Positions 1 through 6,541 of a DNA stretch of 8,147 nucleotides are shown here, in pieces. Made by a program: the position numbers and the translations under genes. Origin of the DNA: Chlorobiota bacterium (lineage in GTDB: Bacteria > Bacteroidota > Bacteroidia > Bacteroidales > B39-G9); assembly GCA_030632095.1 (NCBI GenBank), contig DAOVJU010000138.1:1-8147 (forward strand). Direction: 5' to 3'. Every line of letters begins with the position of its first letter. Position 1 is the stretch's first letter. The notes under the pieces were generated by a model that searched no databases, was not told where the DNA came from, and was given only the letters and a program-made list of their open reading frames with translations.

Positions 1-30
1 AGAATTATATTTTTTCTAATAAATTAATTT

Positions 31-37
31 GGGAGGT
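31..37 (+). promoter_or_regulatory. Shine-Dalgarno site of the small membrane protein gene
   Basis: GGGAGGT lies 6 bases before the ATG at 44, a near-perfect complement to the anti-Shine-Dalgarno end of 16S rRNA at an ideal distance. No other gene start in the window has anything comparable; the others are preceded by A/T-rich leaders, as is usual in Bacteroidetes. The site fixes the start of the small ORF and is the main reason to believe that it is translated. Confidence 0.7.
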
Positions 38-43
38 AAAGAC

Positions 44-172
44 ATGGAAAGTTTAGTTAATTTAGGTGTCTTTCTAGCTGGTCTAGGTTTCTTTTTTGCT
101 GGTGTGGGTTTCTTATGGTGGTGTTCGCTATACGAAAAAATAAAATTGCCAAAGCAAAAAAAAGAAAAATAA
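44..172 (+). CDS. Small single-pass membrane protein, 42 residues, unknown function
   Basis: The protein begins MESLVNLGVFLAGLGFFFAG. Residues 5-27 form one hydrophobic segment rich in glycine and phenylalanine, ending in a WWC interfacial motif (about 25-27). A short basic tail follows (about 31-42, YEKIKLPKQKKEK), so the predicted topology is N-out with the lysine-rich C-terminus in the cytoplasm (positive-inside rule). The start is set by a strong GGGAGGT ribosome binding site with 6 bases of spacing, and the stop is TAA. The gene converges on the sixA-like gene, with 127 bases between their stops. I do not recognise a family. The glycine-spaced helix would suit helix-helix packing in a larger membrane complex, but that is inference. 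Coding status rests on the ribosome binding site and the membrane-protein composition. Confidence 0.6.
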   Translation: MESLVNLGVFLAGLGFFFAGVGFLWWCSLYEKIKLPKQKKEK

Positions 173-299
173 CATACATATGTCTTATTTTATAATAGTT
201 TGACCCTTTTTCTACCAAAATAGAGTCTCAAAAAACGGATAATACTTTTAAGTATTTATAGTCAAAATTAATTGACATTGACATGCATTCCATGTTCAA

Positions 300-791
300 T
301 CACTTTTTTTTGGGGAAATCATAATATTGCATTTTACCTTTTGTATCCAGTATTGAGGACCATGTTTCAAAATCAAAATCAATTGCAACAATGCCACAAG
401 TCGGGATATTATAAATGTTTTCACCGGCTAAATCGTTTGCCAGATCAGTAAAGTCCGGGTTATGTCCAAAAATCATTAGCTTATTTATTGAAGTATCTGT
501 TTTAGCTATTAAATCAATTATTTCAGAACTACAGGCTTCATAAATCTCATCTTTCAAGTGCAGAATATTAAAATCAAAATTTAGATATCTTATAAAAATC
601 ACGGCAGTATGAAGTGCCCTGATTGCAGGACTTGTATAAACCAGGTCAGGCTTTATTTGTTTGTCTTTTAGCCGCTTTGCCATTTCATATGCATTTCGAT
701 ATCCTCTTGCATTTAACGGACGATCAAGATCAGAAATTTCCAGGTTTTTCCAACTTGATTTTGCATGACGAACAATAAAAAGACTCTTCAT
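300..791 (-). CDS. sixA: SixA-type phosphohistidine phosphatase (histidine phosphatase superfamily)
   Basis: A 163-residue protein of the small SixA branch, the usual family length. The catalytic core is visible: VRHAKS at 7-12 holds R8 and the phospho-accepting H9, and RHA in place of RHG is typical of SixA. DLDRPL at 21-26 and RG at 29-30 follow, then TSPAIRA at 53-59 with phosphate-binding R58, the acidic E85, and the second catalytic histidine H110 in GHNPD. E. coli SixA removes phosphate from histidine on the ArcB phosphotransfer domain or on the nitrogen phosphotransferase protein NPr. The target here cannot be told from sequence, and no histidine kinase lies in the window. There is no signal peptide, so it should be cytoplasmic. 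The gene stands alone on the minus strand, divergent from gpsA. The start at 791 gives the short N-terminus expected before the beta strand that carries RHA. Confidence 0.88.
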   Translation of the reverse strand: MKSLFIVRHAKSSWKNLEISDLDRPLNARGYRNAYEMAKRLKDKQIKPDLVYTSPAIRALHTAVIFIRYLNFDFNILHLKDEIYEACSSEIIDLIAKTDTSINKLMIFGHNPDFTDLANDLAGENIYNIPTCGIVAIDFDFETWSSILDTKGKMQYYDFPKKK

Positions 792-893
792 AACATGATA
801 TTCTGAAAAGGTTTATTCGTACACCCGACAGATTAGTGTTTTGAATTAGAATAAATGTACGAAAGAAAATAAACATAAGCATCTTCAACCAGA

Positions 894-978
894 ACTTAAT
901 TGGAAAATGCTTTGGGATAGTACAGAATATTTCATAATTCATGCATATTCTGAATGAATAATCATTTTCCAGTTAAAT
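894..978. repeat. Nested inverted repeat (85 bases)
   Basis: The outer arms are ACTTAATTGGAAAATG (894-909) and CATTTTCCAGTTAAAT (963-978), complementary at 14 of 16 positions, with the innermost 9 (TGGAAAATG) perfect. Inside lies a second perfect 8-base inverted repeat, CAGAATAT (923-930) with ATATTCTG (945-952), around a 14-base loop. The structure sits 115 bases before gpsA and 102 bases before the phosphatase start. It could be a protein-binding region, a structured RNA or a remnant repeat. There is no U-tract, so it is not a classic terminator. Confidence 0.55.
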
Positions 979-1017
979 TATAAGATATGTATGCAACAAA
1001 AACAAATCAAATTATAT

Positions 1018-1047
1018 TTTGACAATAGCATAGTTTCAGTTAATTTG
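1018..1047 (+). promoter_or_regulatory. Candidate gpsA promoter
   Basis: TTTG at 1018-1021 is followed after 18 bases by TTAATTTG at 1040-1047. This fits the Bacteroidetes primary-sigma layout (a TTG/TTTG element near -33 and TAnnTTTG near -7) with one mismatch in the -7 box. Transcription would start near 1054, leaving a leader of about 40 bases. The first element also reads TTGACA, so it resembles a general -35 box. The call is based on pattern alone in AT-rich DNA. Confidence 0.35.
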
Positions 1048-1092
1048 CCGACCTAAAAATGGCATGTAAACCATATAAAAAAATTAATTTGA

Positions 1093-2091
1093 ATGATGGA
1101 AGAAAAAAAGAGTATAGCAATTATAGGTGGCGGAAGCTGGGCAACTGCCATAGTTAAAATGTTGCAGAACAATGTGGATGAGTTATCATGGTATATGCGT
1201 AATACAGAATCTATTGAATACATTAAAAAGCATAACCATAATCCGCGTTATATTTCTTCAGCTGATTTAGATGCATCAAAAATTAAATTCTTCAATAATT
1301 TAAATGAAGCAATAAAGGATGCTGAAATTGTAATATTTGCAATTCCATCGGCTTTTTTAAAATCTTCGTTAGATGATTTAAATGTTTCATTAGATGATAA
1401 ATTCATTATATCAGCAATTAAAGGTATCATTCCGGAAGACAATCTTATCATTGGTGAATTTTTTCATCAGAAATATGATATTCCATACGAAAATATTGGT
1501 GTTATTTCCGGTCCATGTCATGCTGAAGAAGTTGCGCTTGAACGATTATCATATCTAACTATTGCCTCTCAAGATGTGAAGAAGGCAAGAATGATTGCAT
1601 TAATGTTTGAATGCAGGTATATAAAAACATCTGTTTCCGATGATATTTTTGGAACTGAATATGCAGCTGTTCTTAAAAATGTTGTTGCTGTTGCTGCCGG
1701 TATTTGTCATGGTTTAGGATATGGTGATAATTTCCAGGCTGTATTGGTTTCAAATGCAATCCAGGAAATTAAACGCTTTGTAGATCAGGTTCATCCAATT
1801 ACAAGGGATATAAAAAGTTCAGCATATTTAGGCGATTTATTGGTTACTGCTTATTCACAGTTTAGCAGGAACCGAACCTTTGGAACAATGGTTGGGAAAG
1901 GATATTCTGTAAAATGGGCACAACTTGAAATGAACATGATTGCTGAAGGTTATTATGCCGCGAATTGTATTAAAGAAATTAAAGATGAGTATAATATTGA
2001 AATGCCTATTACTGAAGCGGTGTATAATATTCTGTATGAGAAAATATCACCCGGAATGGAAATACGCTTATTAACAGAAAATTTAAGGTAA
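1093..2091 (+). CDS. gpsA: Glycerol-3-phosphate dehydrogenase [NAD(P)+]
   Basis: The enzyme reduces dihydroxyacetone phosphate to sn-glycerol-3-phosphate, the backbone of phospholipids, in the cytoplasm. The 332-residue length is normal for GpsA. The N-terminal Rossmann domain opens with GGGSWATA at 12-19, the dinucleotide loop. SAIKGI at 107-112 and SGPCHAEEVA at 139-148 are the family's substrate-site motifs. In the helical C-terminal domain, ALKNV carries the catalytic K195 and N196, followed by GLGYGDN (207-213), GDL with D248, SRNRTFG (258-264) and AEG (284-286). Loop position 17 is alanine where many GpsA proteins have glycine (GxWGTA), a mild substitution. Two adjacent ATG codons (1093, 1096) could each be the start, and neither has a Shine-Dalgarno site. 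pgi follows after 52 bases, a pair that recurs in Bacteroidetes and may be cotranscribed. Confidence 0.95.
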   Translation: MMEEKKSIAIIGGGSWATAIVKMLQNNVDELSWYMRNTESIEYIKKHNHNPRYISSADLDASKIKFFNNLNEAIKDAEIVIFAIPSAFLKSSLDDLNVSLDDKFIISAIKGIIPEDNLIIGEFFHQKYDIPYENIGVISGPCHAEEVALERLSYLTIASQDVKKARMIALMFECRYIKTSVSDDIFGTEYAAVLKNVVAVAAGICHGLGYGDNFQAVLVSNAIQEIKRFVDQVHPITRDIKSSAYLGDLLVTAYSQFSRNRTFGTMVGKGYSVKWAQLEMNMIAEGYYAANCIKEIKDEYNIEMPITEAVYNILYEKISPGMEIRLLTENLR

Positions 2092-2120
2092 TATAAGAGC
2101 TTAGAGGTTTACATAATTTA

Positions 2121-2133
2121 GATTTTAGATATT
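2121..2133. repeat. GATTTTAGATATT repeat unit upstream of pgi
   Basis: This 13-mer is identical to 5403-5415, which lies in the spacer before the EamA gene. In both cases the repeat sits in a short gap just ahead of a start codon (11 and 25 bases away). It is AT-rich and low in complexity, so its function, if any, is unknown. Confidence 0.45.
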
Positions 2134-2143
2134 ACATATTATT

Positions 2144-3454
2144 ATGAAAAATATTGAAATTAATATTGAAAAAGTATTTGATTTTATTCCTGAAGAAAAA
2201 ATATATGCTTTAAAAGGAGCTATTCAGGAACATATAAAAACCTTGTATGAAAAAACAGGTAAAGGAAATGAGTTTTTAGGCTGGTTAAATTTACCTTCTT
2301 CTATTGATAAAAGTGAAATAGAATCAATTAAAGCCACCGCAGAAAGAATTAAGGAAAGGGCTGATATATTAGTTGTAATTGGTATTGGAGGATCATATTT
2401 AGGAGCAAGGGCTGTTTTAGAAGCTCTTTCAAATCCATTTGATCACTTACGAAAAAATAGCAGTTATCCAAAGATAGTTTTTGCCGGACAGAATATAAGT
2501 GAAGACTATTTATTTGAATTAATCAAATTTTTGGAGGATAAAGAATATGCTATTAATGTTATCTCTAAATCAGGAACCACCACTGAACCTGCATTGGCAT
2601 TCAGGTTTTTAAAGGAACATTTGGAACAAAAAGCAGGCAAGGAAGAAGCCAGGACCAGGATTGTTGCAATAACTGATAAACAAAAAGGTGCTTTGAAACA
2701 AATGTCAGATGAGGAAGGTTATGAAACATATGTTATACCTGATGATGTTGGTGGCAGATATTCGGTGTTAACTCCTGTTGGACTGCTCCCGATAGCCATT
2801 GCGGGATTCGATATTGAAAAGCTTATTGAAGGAGCCATGATCATGCAAACCCTTACCAGTTATAAAATTGAGTTTGAAGAAAATCCGGCCACAATTTATG
2901 CTGCTGCCCGGAATGCTTTGTACAACTCAGGCAAAACAACAGAAATACTGGTAAATTATATTCCGTATTTACAATATATCTCGGAATGGTGGAAACAACT
3001 TTATGGAGAAAGCGAAGGAAAAGAAAACAAAGGAATTTTTCCGGTAAGTGTGAACTTTACAACTGATCTTCACTCGATGGGACAATACATCCAGGAAGGA
3101 TTACGAAACAATTTTGAAACGGTTATTTCTGTAAACAAAGTAAAACATGAATTAAGGATACCTGAAGAGAAAAATGATTTAGATGGCCTGAATTATTTGG
3201 CAGGCAAACGAGTTGATGAAGTTAATAAAATGGCAGAGCTTGGAACAATGATGGCACATATTGAAGGCGGGGTTCCAAATATAAAAATTGAAGTTCCTGA
3301 ATTAAACGAGTTTTACCTTGGCCAATTGATATATTTCTTCGAAAAAGCCTGTGCAATAAGTGGTTATACACTGGGAGTAAACCCATTTGACCAACCGGGT
3401 GTTGAGGCTTATAAGAAGAATATGTTTAAATTGTTGAAGAAGCCGGGATATTAA
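2144..3454 (+). CDS. pgi: Glucose-6-phosphate isomerase (short bacterial form)
   Basis: The enzyme interconverts glucose-6-phosphate and fructose-6-phosphate in glycolysis and gluconeogenesis. At 436 residues it belongs to the compact isomerase type seen in Bacteroidetes and Firmicutes, not the roughly 550-residue proteobacterial or animal type. The first SIS domain has GIGGSYLG at 80-87 and the phosphate-binding SKSGTTTEPA at 141-150. The family signature DDVGGRYSVLTPVG spans 200-213. The active-site set is complete: E289 in GESEGK, H310 in DLHSMGQY, GLRNNFETV at 319-327, and K424 at the end of GVNPFDQPGVEAYK (411-424). There is no signal peptide. It follows gpsA by 52 bases, with no obvious terminator or ribosome binding site between. 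A palindromic element downstream (3461-3662) begins 6 bases after the stop and separates it from the next gene. Confidence 0.97.
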   Translation: MKNIEINIEKVFDFIPEEKIYALKGAIQEHIKTLYEKTGKGNEFLGWLNLPSSIDKSEIESIKATAERIKERADILVVIGIGGSYLGARAVLEALSNPFDHLRKNSSYPKIVFAGQNISEDYLFELIKFLEDKEYAINVISKSGTTTEPALAFRFLKEHLEQKAGKEEARTRIVAITDKQKGALKQMSDEEGYETYVIPDDVGGRYSVLTPVGLLPIAIAGFDIEKLIEGAMIMQTLTSYKIEFEENPATIYAAARNALYNSGKTTEILVNYIPYLQYISEWWKQLYGESEGKENKGIFPVSVNFTTDLHSMGQYIQEGLRNNFETVISVNKVKHELRIPEEKNDLDGLNYLAGKRVDEVNKMAELGTMMAHIEGGVPNIKIEVPELNEFYLGQLIYFFEKACAISGYTLGVNPFDQPGVEAYKKNMFKLLKKPGY

Positions 3455-3460
3455 AAATTC

Positions 3461-3662
3461 GTAACCAATCAGTGCTTAAAGATAGCTATTAATGAAGTGC
3501 CTAAAATACTTAGAGTATTTAAAGTACTTAGAATGGTAAAAACAGTAGTTCATATTTTGATTTATTCAATTAATAAAGAAGTCTAAATAACTTCAAGTAC
3601 TTTAGCACTCTAAGTATTTTAAGTATTTTAGGCACTTTATAATTACGACACTGAGTAGTTAC
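3461..3662. repeat. Palindromic intergenic repeat element with 9-10-base tandem units
   Basis: The ends are inverted: GTAACCAATCAGTG (3461-3474) matches the complement of CACTGAGTAGTTAC (3649-3662) at 12 of 14 positions. Inside is a perfect 18-base inverted repeat, AAGTGCCTAAAATACTTA (3495-3512) against 3620-3637. Inward from each arm run degenerate 9-10-base units of the type AAAGTACTT/AGAGTATTT (3513-3531, and in reverse at 3593-3619); the right side has about one more unit. The sequence AAAAATT stands just outside both ends (3453-3459, 3663-3669), a possible but weak target duplication. No coding frame is apparent. It may be a non-autonomous mobile repeat or a dispersed palindromic element. 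By position it could also end pgi transcription. Confidence 0.65.
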
Positions 3663-3692
3663 AAAAATTTAAATTAATATTATCTGACACGT

Positions 3693-4577
3693 ATGAAAAA
3701 AACTGTTTCCCTGGTTCTTTCAAGTGGAGGTGCAAGGGGGATTGCACATATCGGAGCTATTGAGGAACTTGAAAAACATGGTTTCAAAATTAAAGTTGTT
3801 GCAGGAAGTTCAATTGGGGCTGCAATAGGTGGTATTTATGCATCGGGTAATTTAAAGAAATATAAAGACTGGGTGCTAAACCTTGATAAATACGGTGTTT
3901 TTAAACTATTGGACTTTACTTTTAGTTCGCATGGTTTTATCAAAGGTGAAAAGGTGAAGAATGAAATGAGGAAATTTTTAGGCGATCCTAACATTGAAGA
4001 TTTAAACATTCCTTATATAGCCGTTGCTGCCGATTTGTACAATCAAAAAGAAGTGGTATTTACAAAAGGGAATTTATTTGAAGCAATAAGAGCATCGGCT
4101 TCCATACCATCAGTTTTTGAGCCATATTCATACAACAAAACTTTTTTAATTGATGGGGGTGTTATTAATCCTCTTCCAATAGATAAAGTAATTAATTATA
4201 AAAATGACTTAATTGTTGCTGTTAACCTGAATGCTGAGATTCCTTATAAAGAACCTACAACTAAAAAAGGAAAAAAGAGAAAAAATAAAATTGCACATTA
4301 TAAACAATTAGATGTTTTAAGAAAAACATGGCAAAAATTCTTTCCCGAAGAAAATGATAAACCAAAAAAGCCCGGTTATTTTACTCTGTTAAATAGCACT
4401 TTTGACTTGATGCAAAACAGGTTAACAGAAGTTTCAATTGAAAAGTATAATCCTGAAGTATTGGTTAACATTTCAAGATATGCCTGTGGTATGTTTGAAT
4501 TTTATCGCTCAGAAGAACTATTATTAGCTGGAAAAACAGCAATGCAAGAATGTCTAAAAGCTAAAAGCTTAATATAA
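3693..4577 (+). CDS. Patatin-like phospholipase family protein (acyl hydrolase)
   Basis: The 294-residue patatin-fold lipase has the full Ser-Asp dyad. The oxyanion loop SGGARG spans 11-16, the nucleophile elbow GSSIG spans 38-42 with S40, and DGG at 154-156 supplies D154. RASASIP (133-139) and NPLP (159-162) are also typical of the family, related to E. coli RssA and YlbK-type proteins. It should hydrolyse ester bonds in phospholipids or lysophospholipids; the true substrate is unknown. There is no signal peptide or membrane segment, so the protein is probably cytoplasmic or on the inner membrane face. A strongly basic stretch near 185-215 (KKGKKRKNK at 191-199) interrupts the C-terminal half and could bind acidic lipid headgroups; that is inference. 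It is followed after 59 bases by an acyltransferase, which suggests linked deacylation and reacylation. The ATG at 3693 starts just ahead of the first beta strand, without a ribosome binding site. Confidence 0.88.
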   Translation: MKKTVSLVLSSGGARGIAHIGAIEELEKHGFKIKVVAGSSIGAAIGGIYASGNLKKYKDWVLNLDKYGVFKLLDFTFSSHGFIKGEKVKNEMRKFLGDPNIEDLNIPYIAVAADLYNQKEVVFTKGNLFEAIRASASIPSVFEPYSYNKTFLIDGGVINPLPIDKVINYKNDLIVAVNLNAEIPYKEPTTKKGKKRKNKIAHYKQLDVLRKTWQKFFPEENDKPKKPGYFTLLNSTFDLMQNRLTEVSIEKYNPEVLVNISRYACGMFEFYRSEELLLAGKTAMQECLKAKSLI

Positions 4578-4579
4578 AA

Positions 4580-4608
4580 TTGCTATTTTAACATTTTGTT
4601 TAAATTCG
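4580..4608 (+). promoter_or_regulatory. Candidate promoter for the acyltransferase gene
   Basis: TTG at 4580-4582 and TAAATTCG at 4601-4608 are 18 bases apart, fitting the Bacteroidetes -33/-7 layout with one mismatch (C for T) in the -7 element. The site begins 3 bases after the phospholipase stop and would give a leader of about 20 bases before the ATG at 4637. If real, the acyltransferase can be transcribed without the phospholipase. Confidence 0.35.
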
Positions 4609-4636
4609 CATATTGATACAAACATTATTTCATTAA

Positions 4637-5380
4637 ATGTTTAGATTTTTACTTGCATTCATAAGATTAATGCTTTGCCTGACTTTGGTAATAATTTACC
4701 TGATTATTCTATTATTAGCTTTTTTAGTCAGGATAAACATTAAAATCCGTCATAAAATTGTAAAACAATGGGCGAAACTAGTCTGTTATATTCTTGGATT
4801 TAGAATATCTATAAATAAACAACCGATTCCAAACGGCGTCCTGATTTTGCCAAATCATCGTTCATGGATTGATGTTCCATTAATTTTTAGTATTGTACCA
4901 GCAACAATAATTGCAAAAAGAGAAATCAGAAACTGGCCTGTTATTGGTTGGGGTTTTACAGCAATTGATGCTATTCTGGTAAACAGATCAAAAATGGGAA
5001 GTTTAATGACAACCTTCAAAGAAATAAGAAGAAAAATACTGGATAATAGAACTGTAATTATATTTCCGGAAGGAACAATTTGTATAGGACCTGAAACAGG
5101 CACATTTAAAAATGGCGCTTTTAAAGTAGCCGCTGATCATAATATAAGAATTGTTCCAATTGCCTTTGAATTCAAAGACAGGAAAGATGTCTGGGCCAAA
5201 GGGGATGTCCTTTTATATCATTATTTTAAAACAATGGGTAAAAGAAGAACATATATAAAAGTTGAAATAGGCGATTCTATAAATTCAAATGATGAAAATT
5301 GGTTGCTAAATACAACCAAAAAATGGCTGGATGAAAAAATACTTGCTATGAGAAATGATTTTGATAATATGTCTGACTAA
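4637..5380 (+). CDS. plsC: 1-acyl-sn-glycerol-3-phosphate acyltransferase (PlsC/LPLAT family)
   Basis: A 247-residue lysophospholipid acyltransferase, the usual PlsC length. An N-terminal hydrophobic region (about 4-32) would anchor it in the inner membrane. The four family blocks are in order: block I NHRSWID (73-79) with catalytic H74 and D79 in the HX4D arrangement; block II around ILVNR (113-117) with R117; block III FPEGT (143-147); and block IV VPIAFE (173-178) with P174. The expected reaction is transfer of an acyl chain to lysophosphatidate to make phosphatidate, the second acylation of phospholipid synthesis. Related acyltransferases acting on other lipids (for example ornithine lipids) share these blocks, so the exact acceptor is less certain. 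It lies between the phospholipase and EamA genes with 59 bases on each side, and shares a lipid theme with gpsA upstream. Confidence 0.88.
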   Translation: MFRFLLAFIRLMLCLTLVIIYLIILLLAFLVRINIKIRHKIVKQWAKLVCYILGFRISINKQPIPNGVLILPNHRSWIDVPLIFSIVPATIIAKREIRNWPVIGWGFTAIDAILVNRSKMGSLMTTFKEIRRKILDNRTVIIFPEGTICIGPETGTFKNGAFKVAADHNIRIVPIAFEFKDRKDVWAKGDVLLYHYFKTMGKRRTYIKVEIGDSINSNDENWLLNTTKKWLDEKILAMRNDFDNMSD

Positions 5381-5388
5381 TGATAAAT

Positions 5389-5423
5389 GATATTTGATAT
5401 TGGATTTTAGATATTGGATATTG
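5389..5423. repeat. GATATT-type tandem repeat upstream of the EamA gene
   Basis: Four GATATT cores occur in 35 bases (5389, 5396, 5410 and 5417), three of them as GATATTG, filling most of the spacer between the acyltransferase stop and the EamA start. The 13 bases 5403-5415 are identical to 2121-2133 ahead of pgi. No function is evident. Low-complexity drift in AT-rich DNA is the alternative to a dispersed repeat family. Confidence 0.5.
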
Positions 5424-5439
5424 AAAATTTTATTTTTTT

Positions 5440-6357
5440 ATGGTGAGTATCCAACCAAAACTTAAAGGATATATTTACGCCTTCATTGCAACCTTTGCTT
5501 TAGCAAATGTATACATATTCAGCAAAGCTGCAATGAGGGAAATTGATTTCGGGCAGTTTGCATTTTATTGGTTTGGCTTAGCCATAATTTGGAATTTACT
5601 TTATATCTGCTGGAGAAAGAAGTTTTACATTTTCAGGACAATTACAAAACGGCTTTATTTAGTAATTGCAATTGTTGGTGTATTTGAAGTTGTTGGTACA
5701 TCTACTTTTTTTAATGCAATTAAAATAGTTGAGAATCCGGCCAATGTATCATTCATGGCCAATATGGTTCCTTTGTTTATTACAATTATTGGAACAGCCT
5801 TTCTAAATGAAAGGTACAATTATATTGAGGTTATTGGAATTATATTAACCCTGGGAGGTACTTTTTTAATAAGTTATAAAGGAAATGGAGATTTTAGTGA
5901 AATGTTCATGAAAGGTTCCGGTGTAATTGTTATTGCTTCTTTCTGTTTTGCAATGGGAACAATAGTATCAAAAAAGTACATTAAGGAAATTGATCCGATG
6001 TTGTTTTCACTGAACAGGGTGATATATTTATTTGTACTTGCTGTAATTTATCTAATTGTAAATAAACAAAACCTGTTAATCCCGAATTATGCATTATTCA
6101 ATATAGCCATTGGTTCGCTTTTAGGCCCCTTCCTTACTGCTATGGCAGTGTACACTTCGCTTATTTATATTGAAGCTTCAAGAAGTTCAATTATTCAAAG
6201 CACAAAAGGCCTTTTTGTTGTTGTTGGAGCAATTATTTATTTCGGATTAATGCCGGTGTTCAATGAAATTGCAGGTGGTATAATATCCATTGTTGGAGTT
6301 ATTTTGATTTCTCTCGGAAAACCTGCTTTGGCAAGAATAAAAAGAAGAATAATTTAA
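5440..6357 (+). CDS. EamA/DMT superfamily transporter, substrate unknown
   Basis: The 305-residue inner-membrane protein has ten hydrophobic segments (about 11-30, 38-57, 72-90, 103-121, 127-146, 158-177, 186-206, 219-239, 248-269, 277-294), the drug/metabolite transporter layout of two five-helix EamA repeats. The first repeat ends in the typical pattern: P111 in MVPLF, then LNERYNYIEVIGI with E124 and a glycine-rich helix (LTLGGTFLIS, 137-146). The second repeat shows the matching pattern around 254-293 (STKGLF, then NEIAGGIISIVGVILI). The C-terminus is basic (KPALARIKRRII), consistent with a cytoplasmic end. Family members export or import amino acids, metabolites or drugs; nothing in the sequence or neighbours names the substrate. 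The gene is 59 bases after the acyltransferase and may share its transcript. No ribosome binding site is visible. Confidence 0.88.
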   Translation: MVSIQPKLKGYIYAFIATFALANVYIFSKAAMREIDFGQFAFYWFGLAIIWNLLYICWRKKFYIFRTITKRLYLVIAIVGVFEVVGTSTFFNAIKIVENPANVSFMANMVPLFITIIGTAFLNERYNYIEVIGIILTLGGTFLISYKGNGDFSEMFMKGSGVIVIASFCFAMGTIVSKKYIKEIDPMLFSLNRVIYLFVLAVIYLIVNKQNLLIPNYALFNIAIGSLLGPFLTAMAVYTSLIYIEASRSSIIQSTKGLFVVVGAIIYFGLMPVFNEIAGGIISIVGVILISLGKPALARIKRRII

Positions 6358-6374
6358 AGCTTATTAAATAAAAA

Positions 6375-6517
6375 AACCTGTCAGTAGGGGTGTTAATTAT
6401 TTTATATTATTTAAAATTTTTACGTACCATTTTTCTTTAAAACCCTCATTTAATAACCACTGCCAGGGTGAAAAACCACTTGCAGGGTTTAATTCTTAAC
6501 ACTCCACCTGTCAGGTT
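6375..6517. repeat. Inverted-repeat intergenic element with internal direct repeats
   Basis: The outer 22-base arms (6375-6396, beginning AACCTGTCAG and ending GTGTTAA; and 6496-6517, beginning TTAACACTCC and ending TGTCAGGTT) are complementary at 18 of 22 positions. The right arm itself contains the perfect palindrome ACCTGTCAGGT (6507-6517). Between the arms, ACCACTGCCAGGGT (6456-6469) and ACCACTTGCAGGGT (6475-6488) are direct repeats matching at 12 of 14. AAACCCT (6440-6446) pairs with AGGGTTT (6484-6490). AACCTGTCAGGTT-type palindromes are, from memory, common intergenic repeats in Bacteroidetes genomes. The element starts 17 bases after the transporter stop and could also shape transcript ends. 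Confidence 0.6.
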
Positions 6518-6541
6518 GTAATATTTTTAACCTAAAATCCG

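Larger units (their letters stand above)
792..1092. other. 301-base divergent intergenic spacer between sixA-like gene and gpsA
   Basis: No convincing gene lies here. A minus-strand open frame over 730-942 has no family resemblance and overlaps the phosphatase start. The spacer must hold the start signals for both divergent genes. It contains a nested inverted repeat (894-978) and one candidate gpsA promoter (1018-1047). I found no clear promoter for the minus-strand gene and no RNA family that I recognise. Confidence 0.6.

Noticed and set aside
241..256. Perfect 7-base inverted repeat AATACTT/AAGTATT with a 2-base gap, sharing TTTTAAGTATTT with the 3461-3662 element
   Set aside because: The loop is too short for a stable RNA hairpin, there is no U-tract, and the shared 12-mer is low-complexity AT sequence. 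Not enough to call a terminator or a second copy.
281..295. ACATG/CATGT inverted repeat just past the phosphatase stop
   Set aside because: Only 5 base pairs, with no U-run on either strand; too weak to call a terminator.
730..942. Minus-strand open frame of 70 codons overlapping the phosphatase start
   Set aside because: No family resemblance, a composition typical of AT-rich non-coding DNA, overlap with the real gene, and the nested inverted repeat just beyond it. Treated as chance.
21..1091. AAATTAATTTG occurring at 21-31 and 1081-1091, each close to a start codon
   Set aside because: An 11-mer of almost only A and T is expected to recur by chance in such DNA. The 1081 copy abuts the ATG and cannot be a -7 box for it.
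1248..1451. Minus-strand open frame inside gpsA
   Set aside because: Lies wholly antisense to the clearly coding gpsA Rossmann domain; no recognisable motif.
4855..5103. Minus-strand open frame inside the acyltransferase gene
   Set aside because: Antisense to conserved PlsC blocks I-III; no independent evidence.
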